64,000 bases of DNA from Kallipyga massiliensis ph2 (GCF_000311985.1 NZ_HE978585.1:629484-693483); one strand, 5' to 3'; positions 25,574 through 35,982 are shown, counted from the stretch's first letter. Notes: generated by a model from the sequence alone, not told the origin. Program-made: numbers and translations.

Positions 25574-26248
25574 ATGCCGATGATCTATCTTGTCGAGGAT
25601 GACCAGAATATTCGTGACTTAATTTGCTATGCCCTTCGAGGGGATGGATTCCGGGCCAGTGGTTTTGAAGATGCCAACTCCCTTTATCGGGCCATGGAAA
25701 AAGAGCTTCCGGACCTTTTTATCTTGGATATTATGTTGGAAGGGGAATCAGGCTATGATATCCTGAAGAAGCTGAAGGCCAATGCCAAGACCCGGCCCCT
25801 CCCCGTCCTCATGTTGACCGCGAAAACCGCGGAATATGACAAGGTGAAGGGGCTGGATATGGGGGCGGATGACTATGTGACCAAGCCTTTCGGCGTGATG
25901 GAACTGCTCAGCCGGATCAGGGCCATCCTCCGCCGTTATGGGGTGAGCGAGAGCCATCCGGCCCTCCGACTGGGCTCCTTGAGTCTGGATCCCGACAAGC
26001 GAAGCGTGGAGTACGACGGGAAGCCCGTGGAATTGACCTACAAGGAGTTTGAGCTTCTCCATTACTTAATGGATAATTTGGAATTGGTCCTCTCCAGGGA
26101 CCAGATCATGGAAGAAGTTTGGGGTTATGAATATGCGGGCGAGACCCGGACGGTGGATGTCCACATCCGCTCCCTCCGTCACAAGCTGGGGGATGGGGCC
26201 CGGTATATTCATACGGTACGCAATGTCGGCTATAAAATGGAAGCATAA
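25574..26248 (+). CDS. phoP: OmpR/PhoB-family response regulator
   Basis: A 224-residue response regulator. The receiver domain has EDD (8-10), the phospho-acceptor Asp52 (FILDIML) and the conserved Thr/Lys (TAKT, TKPFG). The C-terminal winged helix ends with TRTVDVHIRSLRHKLGD, typical of OmpR/PhoB. Placement between phoU and a sensor kinase makes it the phosphate regulator PhoP/PhoB; it may bind the TTTACA/TTAACA site before pstS. The kinase starts 2 nt after its stop. Confidence 0.9.
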   Translation: MPMIYLVEDDQNIRDLICYALRGDGFRASGFEDANSLYRAMEKELPDLFILDIMLEGESGYDILKKLKANAKTRPLPVLMLTAKTAEYDKVKGLDMGADDYVTKPFGVMELLSRIRAILRRYGVSESHPALRLGSLSLDPDKRSVEYDGKPVELTYKEFELLHYLMDNLELVLSRDQIMEEVWGYEYAGETRTVDVHIRSLRHKLGDGARYIHTVRNVGYKMEA

Positions 26249-26250
26249 TT

Positions 26251-27690
26251 ATGAAAAATAAACTTCGTATTCGTTTTTTACTGGCCTCTCTGGCCCTGAT
26301 TTTGATCTCCCTGCCTTTTGTATTTCACGCTGCCCTCCAATCAGCCTCCTCTTTGGAAGGGAACATGGTCCAATCCGTGGCCACCGGCCTGGAAGGGATG
26401 CCCAAAGAGGCCCTGGACCAGGTGGTCCGAAAGTCCCAAGAGGAAACCGAAGGCCCCGGGGTCATGATCCAAGCCATCCAAGAGGGGACAAAGACCCAAA
26501 ATCCCAGCTTCTATGACCGGGAGGGCAACCGCTATGAGGTCCAATCCCGGCCTATCCGCTACCAGGACCTCTTCCTCTCCTTGGGAAAGTCCATCCTTAT
26601 CTTTCTCGCCTTTATGGTTCTTTTCTCCATTCTCTTAACCCGCCAACTCTACCGGGCGGCCCTCCGCCCCTTCCGGTCCATGGCCTCTTACCTGGCCTCC
26701 CTGACCCGGGGAGATTATTCAGTGGAAGCTCCTCCCATCGAGGAGGAAGAGGCCCTGGCCGATCTTTTGGGAACCCCGGAGGATCGAAGATTATTTGCCG
26801 ACCAACTCCGGGAAATCCGTGAAAATGAGAATATGCGCCGGCAATTCACCGCCAACATTTCCCATGAGCTCAAAAGTCCCCTGACCTCCATCATCGGCTA
26901 TGCCGAAATGATCGAGTCGGGCAAGGTGGATGAGGAAGACAACCTCCGCTTCGCCTCCATCATCCGGAAGGAAGGGAGCCGGCTCCTGACCATCATCGAC
27001 CAGGTCATCCAGCTCTCCAAGTTTGATACGGGCATGGCCTATATGAACCACTTGGAGGAATTCAACCTAACAGAAGTCATTGGGGCCGAGCTGGCCGGCC
27101 GGAGGGACTATGCCCTGGACCATGGCGTCGATCTCCGGGCCCGGGTACTTTCCATAGAAACACCCCAGGAATCCCCTGACGCCGGAAGGAACCAACCCCT
27201 TTGGACGACCCTGGAACCGGGTGCCGATCAGCCGCCTATCTATATGACCGGCAACCGGCGGATGATCGAGGAGATCGTGGACAACCTGATTTCTAATGCC
27301 ATCAAATACGCCGGCAGCGACAATGCCAGGGCGGAAGTCAAGCTTTCGGAAGATGAAAACTGGATCCACCTCCAGGTCAAGGATAATGGAATCGGGATCT
27401 CTGAGGAGGACCAGGGCCATGTCTTTGAGCGCTTCTTCGTCGTCAATGCCGCTCGGACCAAAACGGATAAGGATGGGACAGGCTTAGGCCTCTCCCTCGT
27501 TAAGCATTCCGTGGCCATCCATAAGGGCTGGATCAAGTTGGAATCCAGTTTAGGCAGGGGGTCCAAGTTCACCATCGGCCTCCCCAAGGACCCCAAAAAT
27601 GGACGGTCCAACCACACGCGGGATGAATTCTTTATCGAGACCGGGGCGAGGAATAAAAAGGGGGACAACGATGAGAATGCTGCCACTTGA
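26251..27690 (+). CDS. phoR: Phosphate sensor histidine kinase (PhoR-like)
   Basis: A 479-residue membrane kinase with two hydrophobic segments (about 9-27 and 110-128) around a short extracytoplasmic loop of only about 80 residues. The HisKA box ISHELKSPL has His205, and the HATPase domain shows DNLISNAIKYA, DNGIGI and GTGLGLSLVKH. The C-terminal 30 residues are polar and not conserved. There is no obvious PAS domain. Co-transcribed with the response regulator and overlapping glpP by 20 nt. Confidence 0.9.
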   Translation: MKNKLRIRFLLASLALILISLPFVFHAALQSASSLEGNMVQSVATGLEGMPKEALDQVVRKSQEETEGPGVMIQAIQEGTKTQNPSFYDREGNRYEVQSRPIRYQDLFLSLGKSILIFLAFMVLFSILLTRQLYRAALRPFRSMASYLASLTRGDYSVEAPPIEEEEALADLLGTPEDRRLFADQLREIRENENMRRQFTANISHELKSPLTSIIGYAEMIESGKVDEEDNLRFASIIRKEGSRLLTIIDQVIQLSKFDTGMAYMNHLEEFNLTEVIGAELAGRRDYALDHGVDLRARVLSIETPQESPDAGRNQPLWTTLEPGADQPPIYMTGNRRMIEEIVDNLISNAIKYAGSDNARAEVKLSEDENWIHLQVKDNGIGISEEDQGHVFERFFVVNAARTKTDKDGTGLGLSLVKHSVAIHKGWIKLESSLGRGSKFTIGLPKDPKNGRSNHTRDEFFIETGARNKKGDNDENAAT

Positions 27691-28258
27691 AACCATTGAA
27701 AAAGAGCGGATGATCATGGCGGTCAAGTCTGACAAGGAGTTGGACCTGGCCCTCCGGTCCAAGCCTACGGTGATCTTTCTCCTCTATGGGGACATCATGA
27801 CCCTTCCCCAGGTTGTCCAGAAGATTCAAGGCCGGCGGAAGATGGCCATCGTCCACCTGGACCTGGTTATGGGCCTGTCCAGCCATGAATTGACCGTGGA
27901 CTACCTCCAGCGGGTCATCCAGGCGGATGGGATCATCACCACCCACCCCAACCTGGCAGCCAAGGCCAATGAAAACGGCTTTTTCTCCATCCTTCGCTAC
28001 TTCCTCCTGGACTCCCTCTCCTTGAAGAACCTCCAGAGCCAGGTGGAGAAGCACCGCCCCACTGTTCTGGAAGTCTTGCCCGGGATTATTCCCTCCGTCA
28101 TCCCCACGATCCGGGAAAAGGTGGACATTCCCATTATTGCCGGAGGCTTCATCCGGACTCCGGAAGAGGGCCAGGCGGTCCTGGACAATGGGGGATTGGC
28201 CCTATCCAGTTCTTGTCCGGACCTCTGGGCCCAGGCTGACCGTTTTTTCACTTCATGA
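27671..28258 (+). CDS. glpP: Glycerol-3-phosphate responsive antiterminator
   Basis: A 195-residue GlpP-family protein with a TIM-barrel-like fold. The pieces VIFLLYGDIMTLPQVV, KMAIVHLDLVMGLS, and PGIIPSVIPTI with PIIAGGFI match the family. Known members bind glycerol-3-phosphate and then a leader hairpin in glp mRNAs to prevent termination. The ATG at 27671 follows AAGGGGG; the frame opens upstream inside the kinase gene. A suitable leader with promoter and terminator lies 1 kb downstream before glpA. Confidence 0.9.
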   Translation: MRMLPLETIEKERMIMAVKSDKELDLALRSKPTVIFLLYGDIMTLPQVVQKIQGRRKMAIVHLDLVMGLSSHELTVDYLQRVIQADGIITTHPNLAAKANENGFFSILRYFLLDSLSLKNLQSQVEKHRPTVLEVLPGIIPSVIPTIREKVDIPIIAGGFIRTPEEGQAVLDNGGLALSSSCPDLWAQADRFFTS

Positions 28259-28267
28259 GGAGGATGT

Positions 28268-29209
28268 ATGAAAAAAATTTATGACAACATCATTTTAGGG
28301 GCGGGGCCGGCCGGCCTATCGGCAGCGATTTACAGCGGACGGGCCAGGGTGGATACCCTCCTGATTGAGAAAGACCTCGTTGGAGGCCAGGTGGCGGATA
28401 CCAACGATATTCAAAACTACCCCGGACAGATGGTGGAAGGGGAATCGGGTCCCGACCTGGTGGACCGGATGAGCCGGCAGGTGGATAAGTTCGGCGCCGA
28501 CCGGGTTACGGATACCATCCAATCCATGGACCTGGAAGGGGAGGTCAAGGTCCTTCATGGGGTCAATGGAGATTATAAGGGAAGGAATGTCATTTTGGCG
28601 ACGGGCTCCTATTCCCGGAAGATGGGCTGCGAAAACGAGGATCAGTTTATCGGCAAGGGGATTTCCTTCTGTGCCACCTGCGATGCCAATTTCTTTGAAG
28701 ATTTTGATGTCTATGTGGTGGGTGGGGGAGATGCCGCCGTCGAGGAGGCCATCTACCTGACCAAGTTTGCCAAGAAAGTGACCATCATCCACCGCCGGGA
28801 TAAACTGAGGGCGACCGAATCCATCCAAGAGCGGGCCTTCTCCAACGATAAGTTGGACTTCATTTGGGACAGCGTGGTCGAAGAGGTCGACGGGGACCCC
28901 ATCTTGAACAAGATGGTTCTCAAGAATGTGAAGACCGGTGAAAAACAGGTGATCGAGGCGGATCCGGAGGATGGCCTTTTCGGCCTCTTCGTTTTCATCG
29001 GCCACCTCCCCAATACGGACCTCTTCAAGGACCAGGTGAAGCTGAGTGATCGTGGCTATGTCTTGACGGATGAGAATATGCAGACCAACATTCCCGGGGT
29101 CTATGCGGCCGGGGACGTTCGGGAGAAAGCCTTCCGCCAGGTCGTCACCGCCTGTGCGGACGGGGCCATTGCCGCCCTTATGGTAGAGAAGTCACTGACA
29201 GAATATTAA
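28268..29209 (+). CDS. trxB: Thioredoxin reductase-type FAD/NAD(P) flavoprotein
   Basis: A 313-residue flavoprotein with the FAD motif GAGPAGLSAA (11-20), the redox pair CATC (about 135-138), the NAD(P) motif VGGGDAAVEEA and the C-terminal AAGDVR. It would pass electrons from NAD(P)H to thioredoxin or a similar small disulfide protein. No thioredoxin gene is nearby. GGAGGA precedes the ATG, 9 nt after glpP, and a strong terminator follows. Confidence 0.92.
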   Translation: MKKIYDNIILGAGPAGLSAAIYSGRARVDTLLIEKDLVGGQVADTNDIQNYPGQMVEGESGPDLVDRMSRQVDKFGADRVTDTIQSMDLEGEVKVLHGVNGDYKGRNVILATGSYSRKMGCENEDQFIGKGISFCATCDANFFEDFDVYVVGGGDAAVEEAIYLTKFAKKVTIIHRRDKLRATESIQERAFSNDKLDFIWDSVVEEVDGDPILNKMVLKNVKTGEKQVIEADPEDGLFGLFVFIGHLPNTDLFKDQVKLSDRGYVLTDENMQTNIPGVYAAGDVREKAFRQVVTACADGAIAALMVEKSLTEY

Positions 29210-29249
29210 AAGCCTAGGCCGGTTGAACCCGGGCAAATTTGATGAGGAA

Positions 29250-29282
29250 AGAGCTTCGGGAAAAACCGAAGCTCTTTTTTAG
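29250..29282 (+). terminator. Terminator after trxB
   Basis: Perfect 10-bp arms AGAGCTTCGG / CCGAAGCTCT with a 6-nt loop and a T-run separate trxB from the glp operon. Confidence 0.92.
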
Positions 29283-29291
29283 GGAAAACAT

Positions 29292-29320
29292 TTGACAAGC
29301 GTTTTCTCTCTGGCTATACT
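29292..29320 (+). promoter_or_regulatory. Promoter of the glp operon
   Basis: TTGACA (29292-29297) and TATACT (29315-29320) are exactly 17 bp apart, a near-perfect sigma-A promoter 211 bp before glpA. Confidence 0.8.
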
Positions 29321-29327
29321 AGGGGTA

Positions 29328-29430
29328 TAGTAACTACTATTTGAGAAGAGTGAGCGGTAGTGCTTGATAGGTTTTCGCTTGCTCGAATAGGATGTATCTG
29401 GGCAGGCTTGGCCGGCCCAGTTTTTTTATC
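29328..29430 (+). promoter_or_regulatory. glp leader with GlpP-type antitermination site
   Basis: Downstream of the promoter the leader contains an inverted repeat (GAGC near 29352 with GCTC near 29384) followed by a terminator: CTGGGC (29398) with GCCCAG (29415-29420) and seven T (29421-29427). In B. subtilis GlpP bound to glycerol-3-phosphate acts on just such a repeat-plus-terminator leader. A glpP gene lies upstream, so regulation by antitermination is a well-supported inference. Confidence 0.65.
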
Positions 29431-29531
29431 GAAGAGATCGGAAGCGGCTATGGGCGCTCATCTTTCTTCGGAAGACCTTGCCGACTGCTGAAAACGTATC
29501 CAACCCGGACAGAAAACCATGGAGGTATCAA

Positions 29532-30971
29532 ATGAAAAAAGAAGTCTATGACGTCATCCTCATTGGCGCCGGTGTCACGGGATCTTCCATTGCCTACCAA
29601 CTCTCTAAGAAGAAAGGAAACTTTCTGGTCCTAGAGGAGAAGGGTGATGTGTGCGAAGGGGCTTCTAAAGCCAATTCCGGCATTGCTCATGGGGGCTATG
29701 ATGCGGAACCCGGATCGCTGAAGGCAAAGATGAACATGGAAGGGATCGCCATGATGGAGGAGATGGCCAAGACCCTGGCTTTCCCCTACCATAAGATCGG
29801 AACTTTCGTTCTTTGCCATAGTGAAGAAGACCGACCGGCACTCGAGGAACTCTACCAGAGAGGCTTGGAAAACAAGACTCCTGGCATGCGGATTGTCGAG
29901 CGGGAGGAGCTCCTGAAGATGGAGCCCAATATCACCGAGGAAATTGTAGCGGGTCTCTACTGCTCGGAGGCCGGGGTCATTGATCCCTTTGCGACCACTA
30001 TCGCCTTTGCGGAGCAGGCCAATGTCAATGGGGTGGACTTCAAGTTCTACCAGAAGGTCATCGGCATTGAAGAGGGCGAGGAAGGGAACTGGTTGGTCCG
30101 GACCCAGAATGAGGTTTATGAGACCCGGGCCGTGGTTAATGCAGCCGGACTCTTTTCCGACCGGATCCACAACATGGTTTCCAAGGAAGATGACTACCAC
30201 ATCCTCCCTCGAAAGGGCGAATATATGCTCTTGGACCGGGATGCGGACGGGATCGTCAACCACGTTATCTTCAACCTGCCTACGGATAAGGGCAAGGGGA
30301 TCCTGGTTTCACCCACCATTGACGGCAATGTTCTTTTAGGTCCCACCTCGGAATTTGTTCCCTCCAAGGACCAGACTCAGACTACCCAGGAGCGTTTGGA
30401 CTATGTCAGGGAGTCAGCGGAGCACATGATCAAGGGCGTCCCCTATTCCCTGGTCATCACTTCCTTTACGGGCGTTCGGGCCCATGAAAAAGGCGGGGAC
30501 TTCATCCTTGAGGAATTCAAACCCGGCTTCTTCGACTGCGTGGGCGTGGAATCGCCCGGGCTGACCTCGTCACCGGCGGTAGGAATCTACATGGCCAACC
30601 TGGTTCAGGAACGCCTCCAGTTGCCGGACAATGAGGACTTCATTGCGGAGCGCAAGGGCTTCACCAAGACCCGGGAGATGTCCTATGAGGACCGCCAGGC
30701 CTTGATCAAAAAAGACCCGGCCTACGGGCGGATCATCTGTCGGTGCGAATCCGTTTCCGAAGGCGAGATTCTGGAAGCCATCCACCACCCCCTGGGTGCC
30801 AAGTCCCTGGACGGGATCAAGCGCCGGGTCCGTGCGACAGCAGGCCGCTGTCAGGCCGGCTTCTGCACCCCCAGGCTCATCGAATTGCTGGCCCAGGAGT
30901 GGGGAGTGGATTGGGCTGAGATCAATAAAAAAGACCTGGATGCCTATCTCTTGACCGGGCATGTGAAGTAA
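29532..30971 (+). CDS. glpA: Glycerol-3-phosphate dehydrogenase subunit A (GlpA-like)
   Basis: A 479-residue FAD-dependent oxidoreductase of the DAO/GlpA family. The FAD motif GAGVTGSSIAYQL lies at the N-terminus (about 12-24), and a BFD-type iron-sulfur domain at the C-terminus has CRCESVSEGE and GRCQAGFC cysteines. It oxidises glycerol-3-phosphate to dihydroxyacetone phosphate. GGAGG at 29521-29525 sets the start at 29532. It is the first gene of glpA-glpB-DUF1667-glpK. Confidence 0.87.
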   Translation: MKKEVYDVILIGAGVTGSSIAYQLSKKKGNFLVLEEKGDVCEGASKANSGIAHGGYDAEPGSLKAKMNMEGIAMMEEMAKTLAFPYHKIGTFVLCHSEEDRPALEELYQRGLENKTPGMRIVEREELLKMEPNITEEIVAGLYCSEAGVIDPFATTIAFAEQANVNGVDFKFYQKVIGIEEGEEGNWLVRTQNEVYETRAVVNAAGLFSDRIHNMVSKEDDYHILPRKGEYMLLDRDADGIVNHVIFNLPTDKGKGILVSPTIDGNVLLGPTSEFVPSKDQTQTTQERLDYVRESAEHMIKGVPYSLVITSFTGVRAHEKGGDFILEEFKPGFFDCVGVESPGLTSSPAVGIYMANLVQERLQLPDNEDFIAERKGFTKTREMSYEDRQALIKKDPAYGRIICRCESVSEGEILEAIHHPLGAKSLDGIKRRVRATAGRCQAGFCTPRLIELLAQEWGVDWAEINKKDLDAYLLTGHVK

Positions 30972-30981
30972 GGAGGACGAC

Positions 30982-32241
30982 ATGAAAGACTATGATTTAG
31001 TCGTTATCGGCGGTGGGCCGGCGGGACTGGCCGCAGCTTGCCAAGCCTATGATAGTGGAGTGACGTCCATCTTAATTGTGGAAAGAGACCAGGTCCTGGG
31101 CGGCATCCTTAACCAATGCATCCATAACGGTTTTGGCTTACATATGTTCAAGGAAGAACTGACCGGACCGGAATATGCCGAACGCTATATCGAGATGGTC
31201 GAGGAAAGAGGGATCGACTACCTCCTGGACACCATGGTCATCGACCTCTCTCCGGACAAGACCGTCACCCTGATGAGCCGGAAGGATGGCCTGATCCAAA
31301 TCCATCCCAAGGCGGTCATCCTGGCCATGGGTTGCCGGGAACGGCCTCGTGGCGCACTCAACACGCCGGGCTCCCGCCCATCCGGTGTCTTCACCGCCGG
31401 GACGGCCCAACGACTCATGAACATCGAAAACTACATGCCCGGCCACAAGGTGGTCATCCTGGGCTCCGGCGACATCGGCCTCATCATGGCCCGTCGGATG
31501 GTCCTGGAGGGGGCGGAGGTCGTCTGCGTGGCTGAGGTCATGCCCTTCTCCGGCGGCCTTAAACGGAACATCGTCCAGTGCCTGGATGACTACAACATCC
31601 CCCTTTATTTCAACACTACCATCACTAAGATCGTGGGCCAGGAGCGGGTGACCGGGGTCTGGCTTGCGGAAGTGGACGACCATATGAAGGCCATTGAAGG
31701 CACCGAGCGCTTCGTGGAGTGCGATACCGTCCTCCTCTCCGTCGGCCTGATTCCTGAGAACGAGCTGACCTGGAAGGCCGGGATCGAAAGGGATCCTCGG
31801 ACCAAGGGGGCCTCGGTCAACGACCGCTGGATGTCCTCCGTCCCGGGTATCTTCGCCTGCGGCAATGTCCTCCATGTCCATGACTTGGTCGACAATGTTT
31901 CGGAAGAGGCCATGATCGCCGGCCGGAATGCCGCCCTATATATTAAAGACGAGTTTACGGATCCCTCCGATGAGCCTGTCCCCGTCACCCCCGGCGATGG
32001 CGTGACCTACACCCTGCCCCAGCACATCAACCTATCGACCATGGCGGATGAGGTCAAGCTTTCCTTCCGGGTCCGGAAGACCTCCCACCTCTCCTCGGTG
32101 GTCGTCACGATGGATGGAGAAGAAGTCTCTCGACAGAAGAAACATGCCCTGGCCCCAGGACAGATGGAGCAGGTCACCATAAAGAAAGAGGACGCCTTCC
32201 GGATCAAGCCCTCTCAGATCGAAATTAGAGTGGAGGATTGA
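30982..32241 (+). CDS. FAD-dependent oxidoreductase, GlpB-like partner
   Basis: A 419-residue pyridine-nucleotide-disulfide-type flavoprotein with an FAD motif GGGPAGLAAA (10-19), a second nucleotide motif LGSGDIGLIMARR and IFACGNVLHVHDLVD near the FAD-binding end. The C-terminal 85 residues add a small domain. In Firmicutes this type sits between GlpA and a DUF1667 protein and is taken to pass electrons from GlpA. GGAGGA precedes the ATG, 10 nt after glpA. Confidence 0.85.
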   Translation: MKDYDLVVIGGGPAGLAAACQAYDSGVTSILIVERDQVLGGILNQCIHNGFGLHMFKEELTGPEYAERYIEMVEERGIDYLLDTMVIDLSPDKTVTLMSRKDGLIQIHPKAVILAMGCRERPRGALNTPGSRPSGVFTAGTAQRLMNIENYMPGHKVVILGSGDIGLIMARRMVLEGAEVVCVAEVMPFSGGLKRNIVQCLDDYNIPLYFNTTITKIVGQERVTGVWLAEVDDHMKAIEGTERFVECDTVLLSVGLIPENELTWKAGIERDPRTKGASVNDRWMSSVPGIFACGNVLHVHDLVDNVSEEAMIAGRNAALYIKDEFTDPSDEPVPVTPGDGVTYTLPQHINLSTMADEVKLSFRVRKTSHLSSVVVTMDGEEVSRQKKHALAPGQMEQVTIKKEDAFRIKPSQIEIRVED

Positions 32242-32242
32242 C

Positions 32243-32614
32243 ATGACTATTCATGAATTAACCTGCATCTCTTGCCCCCTCGGTTGCCAGATGAAGGTGG
32301 AAGTCGATGACCAGGGCCAGGTTGTCTCGGTCACCGGCAACACCTGTAAAAGAGGGGAAGTCTATGCGAAAAAAGAAGTCACCAACCCCCAGCGTATGGT
32401 CTGCTCCACCGTCCACCTCATGGGAGGGACCATGCCCCTTGTCGCTGTAAAAACGAAAGAGCCGGTCAGCAAGGCGAAAATTTTTGATGTCATGGACGAG
32501 GTTCGACGCCTCACGGTCGATGCCCCTGTCCATGTGGGAGATATCATCAAAGAGGACATTGGAGGGACCGGTGTGGCCCTGGTTGCTACCCAAGAGCGGC
32601 CAGCACGCCGGTGA
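32243..32614 (+). CDS. DUF1667 protein of the glp operon
   Basis: A 123-residue protein with an N-terminal cysteine motif CISCPLGC (residues 8-15) and a further Cys at about 35 (NTCKRG), typical of DUF1667, which probably binds a metal or iron-sulfur cluster. Family members are nearly always encoded with GlpA/GlpB-like flavoproteins and are thought to be an electron-transfer subunit. It starts one base after the upstream stop. Confidence 0.87.
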   Translation: MTIHELTCISCPLGCQMKVEVDDQGQVVSVTGNTCKRGEVYAKKEVTNPQRMVCSTVHLMGGTMPLVAVKTKEPVSKAKIFDVMDEVRRLTVDAPVHVGDIIKEDIGGTGVALVATQERPARR

Positions 32615-32625
32615 AGAAGGAATGA

Positions 32626-34188
<1,563 letters not shown>

Positions 34189-34195
34189 GATAAAA

Positions 34196-34260
34196 AGGAG
34201 CCCGCTCTCGCTTAAGCAAATCCTCCGGATTTGCAATGCGCTCGAGCGGGCCCCTTTTTA
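34196..34260 (+). terminator. First terminator after glpK
   Basis: An outer stem CCCGCTC (34201-34207) / GAGCGGG (34244-34250) encloses an inner hairpin GCAAATCC / GGATTTGC and is followed by CCCCTTTTT. The inner 35 bp (34209-34243) recur in the next terminator. Confidence 0.8.
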
Positions 34261-34271
34261 TCTTGTGGGGT

Positions 34272-34319
34272 AGGAAAGACGAAACCCAGGAAAGACGAAA
34301 CCCAGGAAACACGAAACCC
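34272..34319 (+). repeat. Three tandem 16-bp repeats
   Basis: AGGAAAGACGAAACCC occurs at 34272, 34288 and, with one change, 34304. The last copy runs into the left arm of the second terminator. Confidence 0.85.
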
Positions 34320-34386
34320 AGGCTCACTTTCGCTTAGGCAAATCCTTCGGATTTGCAATGCGCTCAAGTTGAGCCTGGGTTTCTTT
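34316..34386 (+). terminator. Second terminator after glpK
   Basis: Perfect 11-bp arms ACCCAGGCTCA (34316-34326) / TGAGCCTGGGT (34370-34380) enclose a 35-bp core (34331-34365) that matches the core of the first terminator with two substitutions and carries a TTCG-looped hairpin. A T-rich stretch follows. Confidence 0.75.
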
Positions 34387-34481
34387 TGCTTGTGTGGGGG
34401 CGGGGGGTTAACCTGGTTACATGCGGAATTGGGCTCCAGCCAGGGCGTGTTTCTTGTGACTTATGGCGGGATCGAGTGAGG

Positions 34482-34832
34482 AGCCCTGATTATTTTGAGA
34501 ATATTAAAAATATCAGGGTTCGGAACCCTGATAACTCGTTGGCTCTGAAAAATATCAGGGTCGAAAAATGCCCTGACAAAAAAGCTGATGGCAAGAATAT
34601 CAGGGTTTCAAACCCTGTCAAATTGGAGAACCCCGAGAATAGCAGGGTGAAAAATGGCCCTGTTGATTTGACATACAGCGAAATTATCAGGGTCTGAAAC
34701 CCTGACAAATTGTTTAGCCCCAAGTATATCAGGGTTCCAAACCCTGACAATTCGTAAAATCACCAGAAAGGCAGGATTGAAGATGCCTTAGGAATCGAAA
34801 AACTCATGAGTTCAGAGCCCGAGGCAGGAGCC
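34482..34832 (+). repeat. Array A: six phased CAGGG/CCCTG palindromes
   Basis: Six degenerate dyads (TCAGGG...CCCTGA, 19 or 22 nt) centred at 34522, 34565.5, 34609, 34652.5, 34696 and 34738 are spaced 43.5 bp (last 42). Between them AT-rich linkers share words such as ACAATTNG and AGAA. The array ends near a 17-bp motif, AGCCCGAGGCAGGAGCC (34816-34832), found inverted in array C. It fills the 834-bp gap between glpK and the Rpn gene. Both strands have spurious open frames through it. Confidence 0.85.
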
Positions 34833-35022
34833 ACCATCGCAGGCGGTTTTTTTGGATCTTTCAGAGATCCGCTTTGTTCTCAACCCCTTTTCTCCCTTTA
34901 TATCTTTTCATTAACCAACCTATCCCAATGCCTTTCAATCGACGGAAACAGCTTGTTTGCAAACTGGTCCAGCTTGTATATTGAAGGAGATGAGGAAGAT
35001 TTAAAATATACAAGGAGGTAGG

Positions 35023-35964
35023 ATGGGGCAGGAAAAAGAAAAGCAAGGCCAAGGCATTTCCAAGGATCATGCCTTGAAACTATTATTCAACCAACCGGAG
35101 AATTTTTCTGCAGTATTTAATTCTTTCTTTGGTGAGAAAGACTTTGTCGAGGCAGATCGGCTCAAGGACTATGATTCGGCTAGTCAGTTTGAGGTCTTAA
35201 AAAAGGGACGGCTAGCTGTTAGCGGGGAGAGGCATCGTGATATAATTAAAGTCAGTGAAGGGAAAATCTGTTGTCTTTTGGGGATTGAAAACCAGTCTTC
35301 CGTGGACTATACGATGCCGGTGCGTATTTTCTTTTATGATGCTCTTACCTATTATGAGCAGGTGAAGCGAGAGGGTTTTCGCTCCCAACAACTCTTGCCT
35401 GTGCTTTCTCTCGTCCTCTATTTCGGGGAACGTCCCTGGACAGGACCTGTCGATCTCCTGTCCATGATGCCGGACCGGGTGAAGGATCATTTGCTTTTTC
35501 AAAATTATCGGATGAATCTTATTGATGTCAGACGGATGGATGAGAATAGGATAGGGGAGTTACCGAGCGAATTGGCATTTTTCTTTAAGACCTTACAGAC
35601 CATGCTCGATGGGGAAAAGTTTTCAAAATTTCTTGCCCAGGATGCGAACGCTTTTTCCAGACTCTCTGTGGAGACAAGGGCAGCCTTAGAAGCCTTTTTC
35701 GACGGAGAGGAAGAGGTCTTTATGAAAGGAGGGAGAGATATGGGGGACGGATTACGAGCCTATCGGGAGTATATCGCAAGCCTTGAAAGAAATGCGGGCC
35801 GGCGTGAAGGCAGAAATGAAGGCCGACGCGAAGGTAGGGATGAAGGTCTATTGAAAGCCTCGGAGTACTACCAAAGAAAGATGAGGGAGGCCGGTCTTTC
35901 CGAGGAGGAGATCAAGAAAATTGCAGATGGCCTGGTTAAGGAGAAAGAAGCTCTTGAACAATAG
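35023..35964 (+). CDS. Rpn-family PD-(D/E)XK nuclease
   Basis: A 313-residue protein of the recombination-promoting nuclease (Rpn/YhgA, transposase_31-like) group. The N-terminal DHALKLLFNQPENF matches the usual start, and the nuclease core is around residues 75-105 (RHRDIIKV, then CLLGIENQSS) with the Glu-x-Gln variant of the active site. The C-terminal repeat GRREGRNEGRREGRDEG is typical of these rapidly expanding genes. AAGGAGG precedes the ATG. It stands alone next to palindrome array A. Confidence 0.82.
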   Translation: MGQEKEKQGQGISKDHALKLLFNQPENFSAVFNSFFGEKDFVEADRLKDYDSASQFEVLKKGRLAVSGERHRDIIKVSEGKICCLLGIENQSSVDYTMPVRIFFYDALTYYEQVKREGFRSQQLLPVLSLVLYFGERPWTGPVDLLSMMPDRVKDHLLFQNYRMNLIDVRRMDENRIGELPSELAFFFKTLQTMLDGEKFSKFLAQDANAFSRLSVETRAALEAFFDGEEEVFMKGGRDMGDGLRAYREYIASLERNAGRREGRNEGRREGRDEGLLKASEYYQRKMREAGLSEEEIKKIADGLVKEKEALEQ

Positions 35965-35982
35965 GAGATAGCTTCTCTCCGA

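Noticed and set aside
34490-34750. Repeat-protein genes across array A on either strand
   Set aside because: Open frames arise because unit lengths are mostly multiples of three; there is no ribosome site, and array C breaks the frame rule with a 41-bp step.
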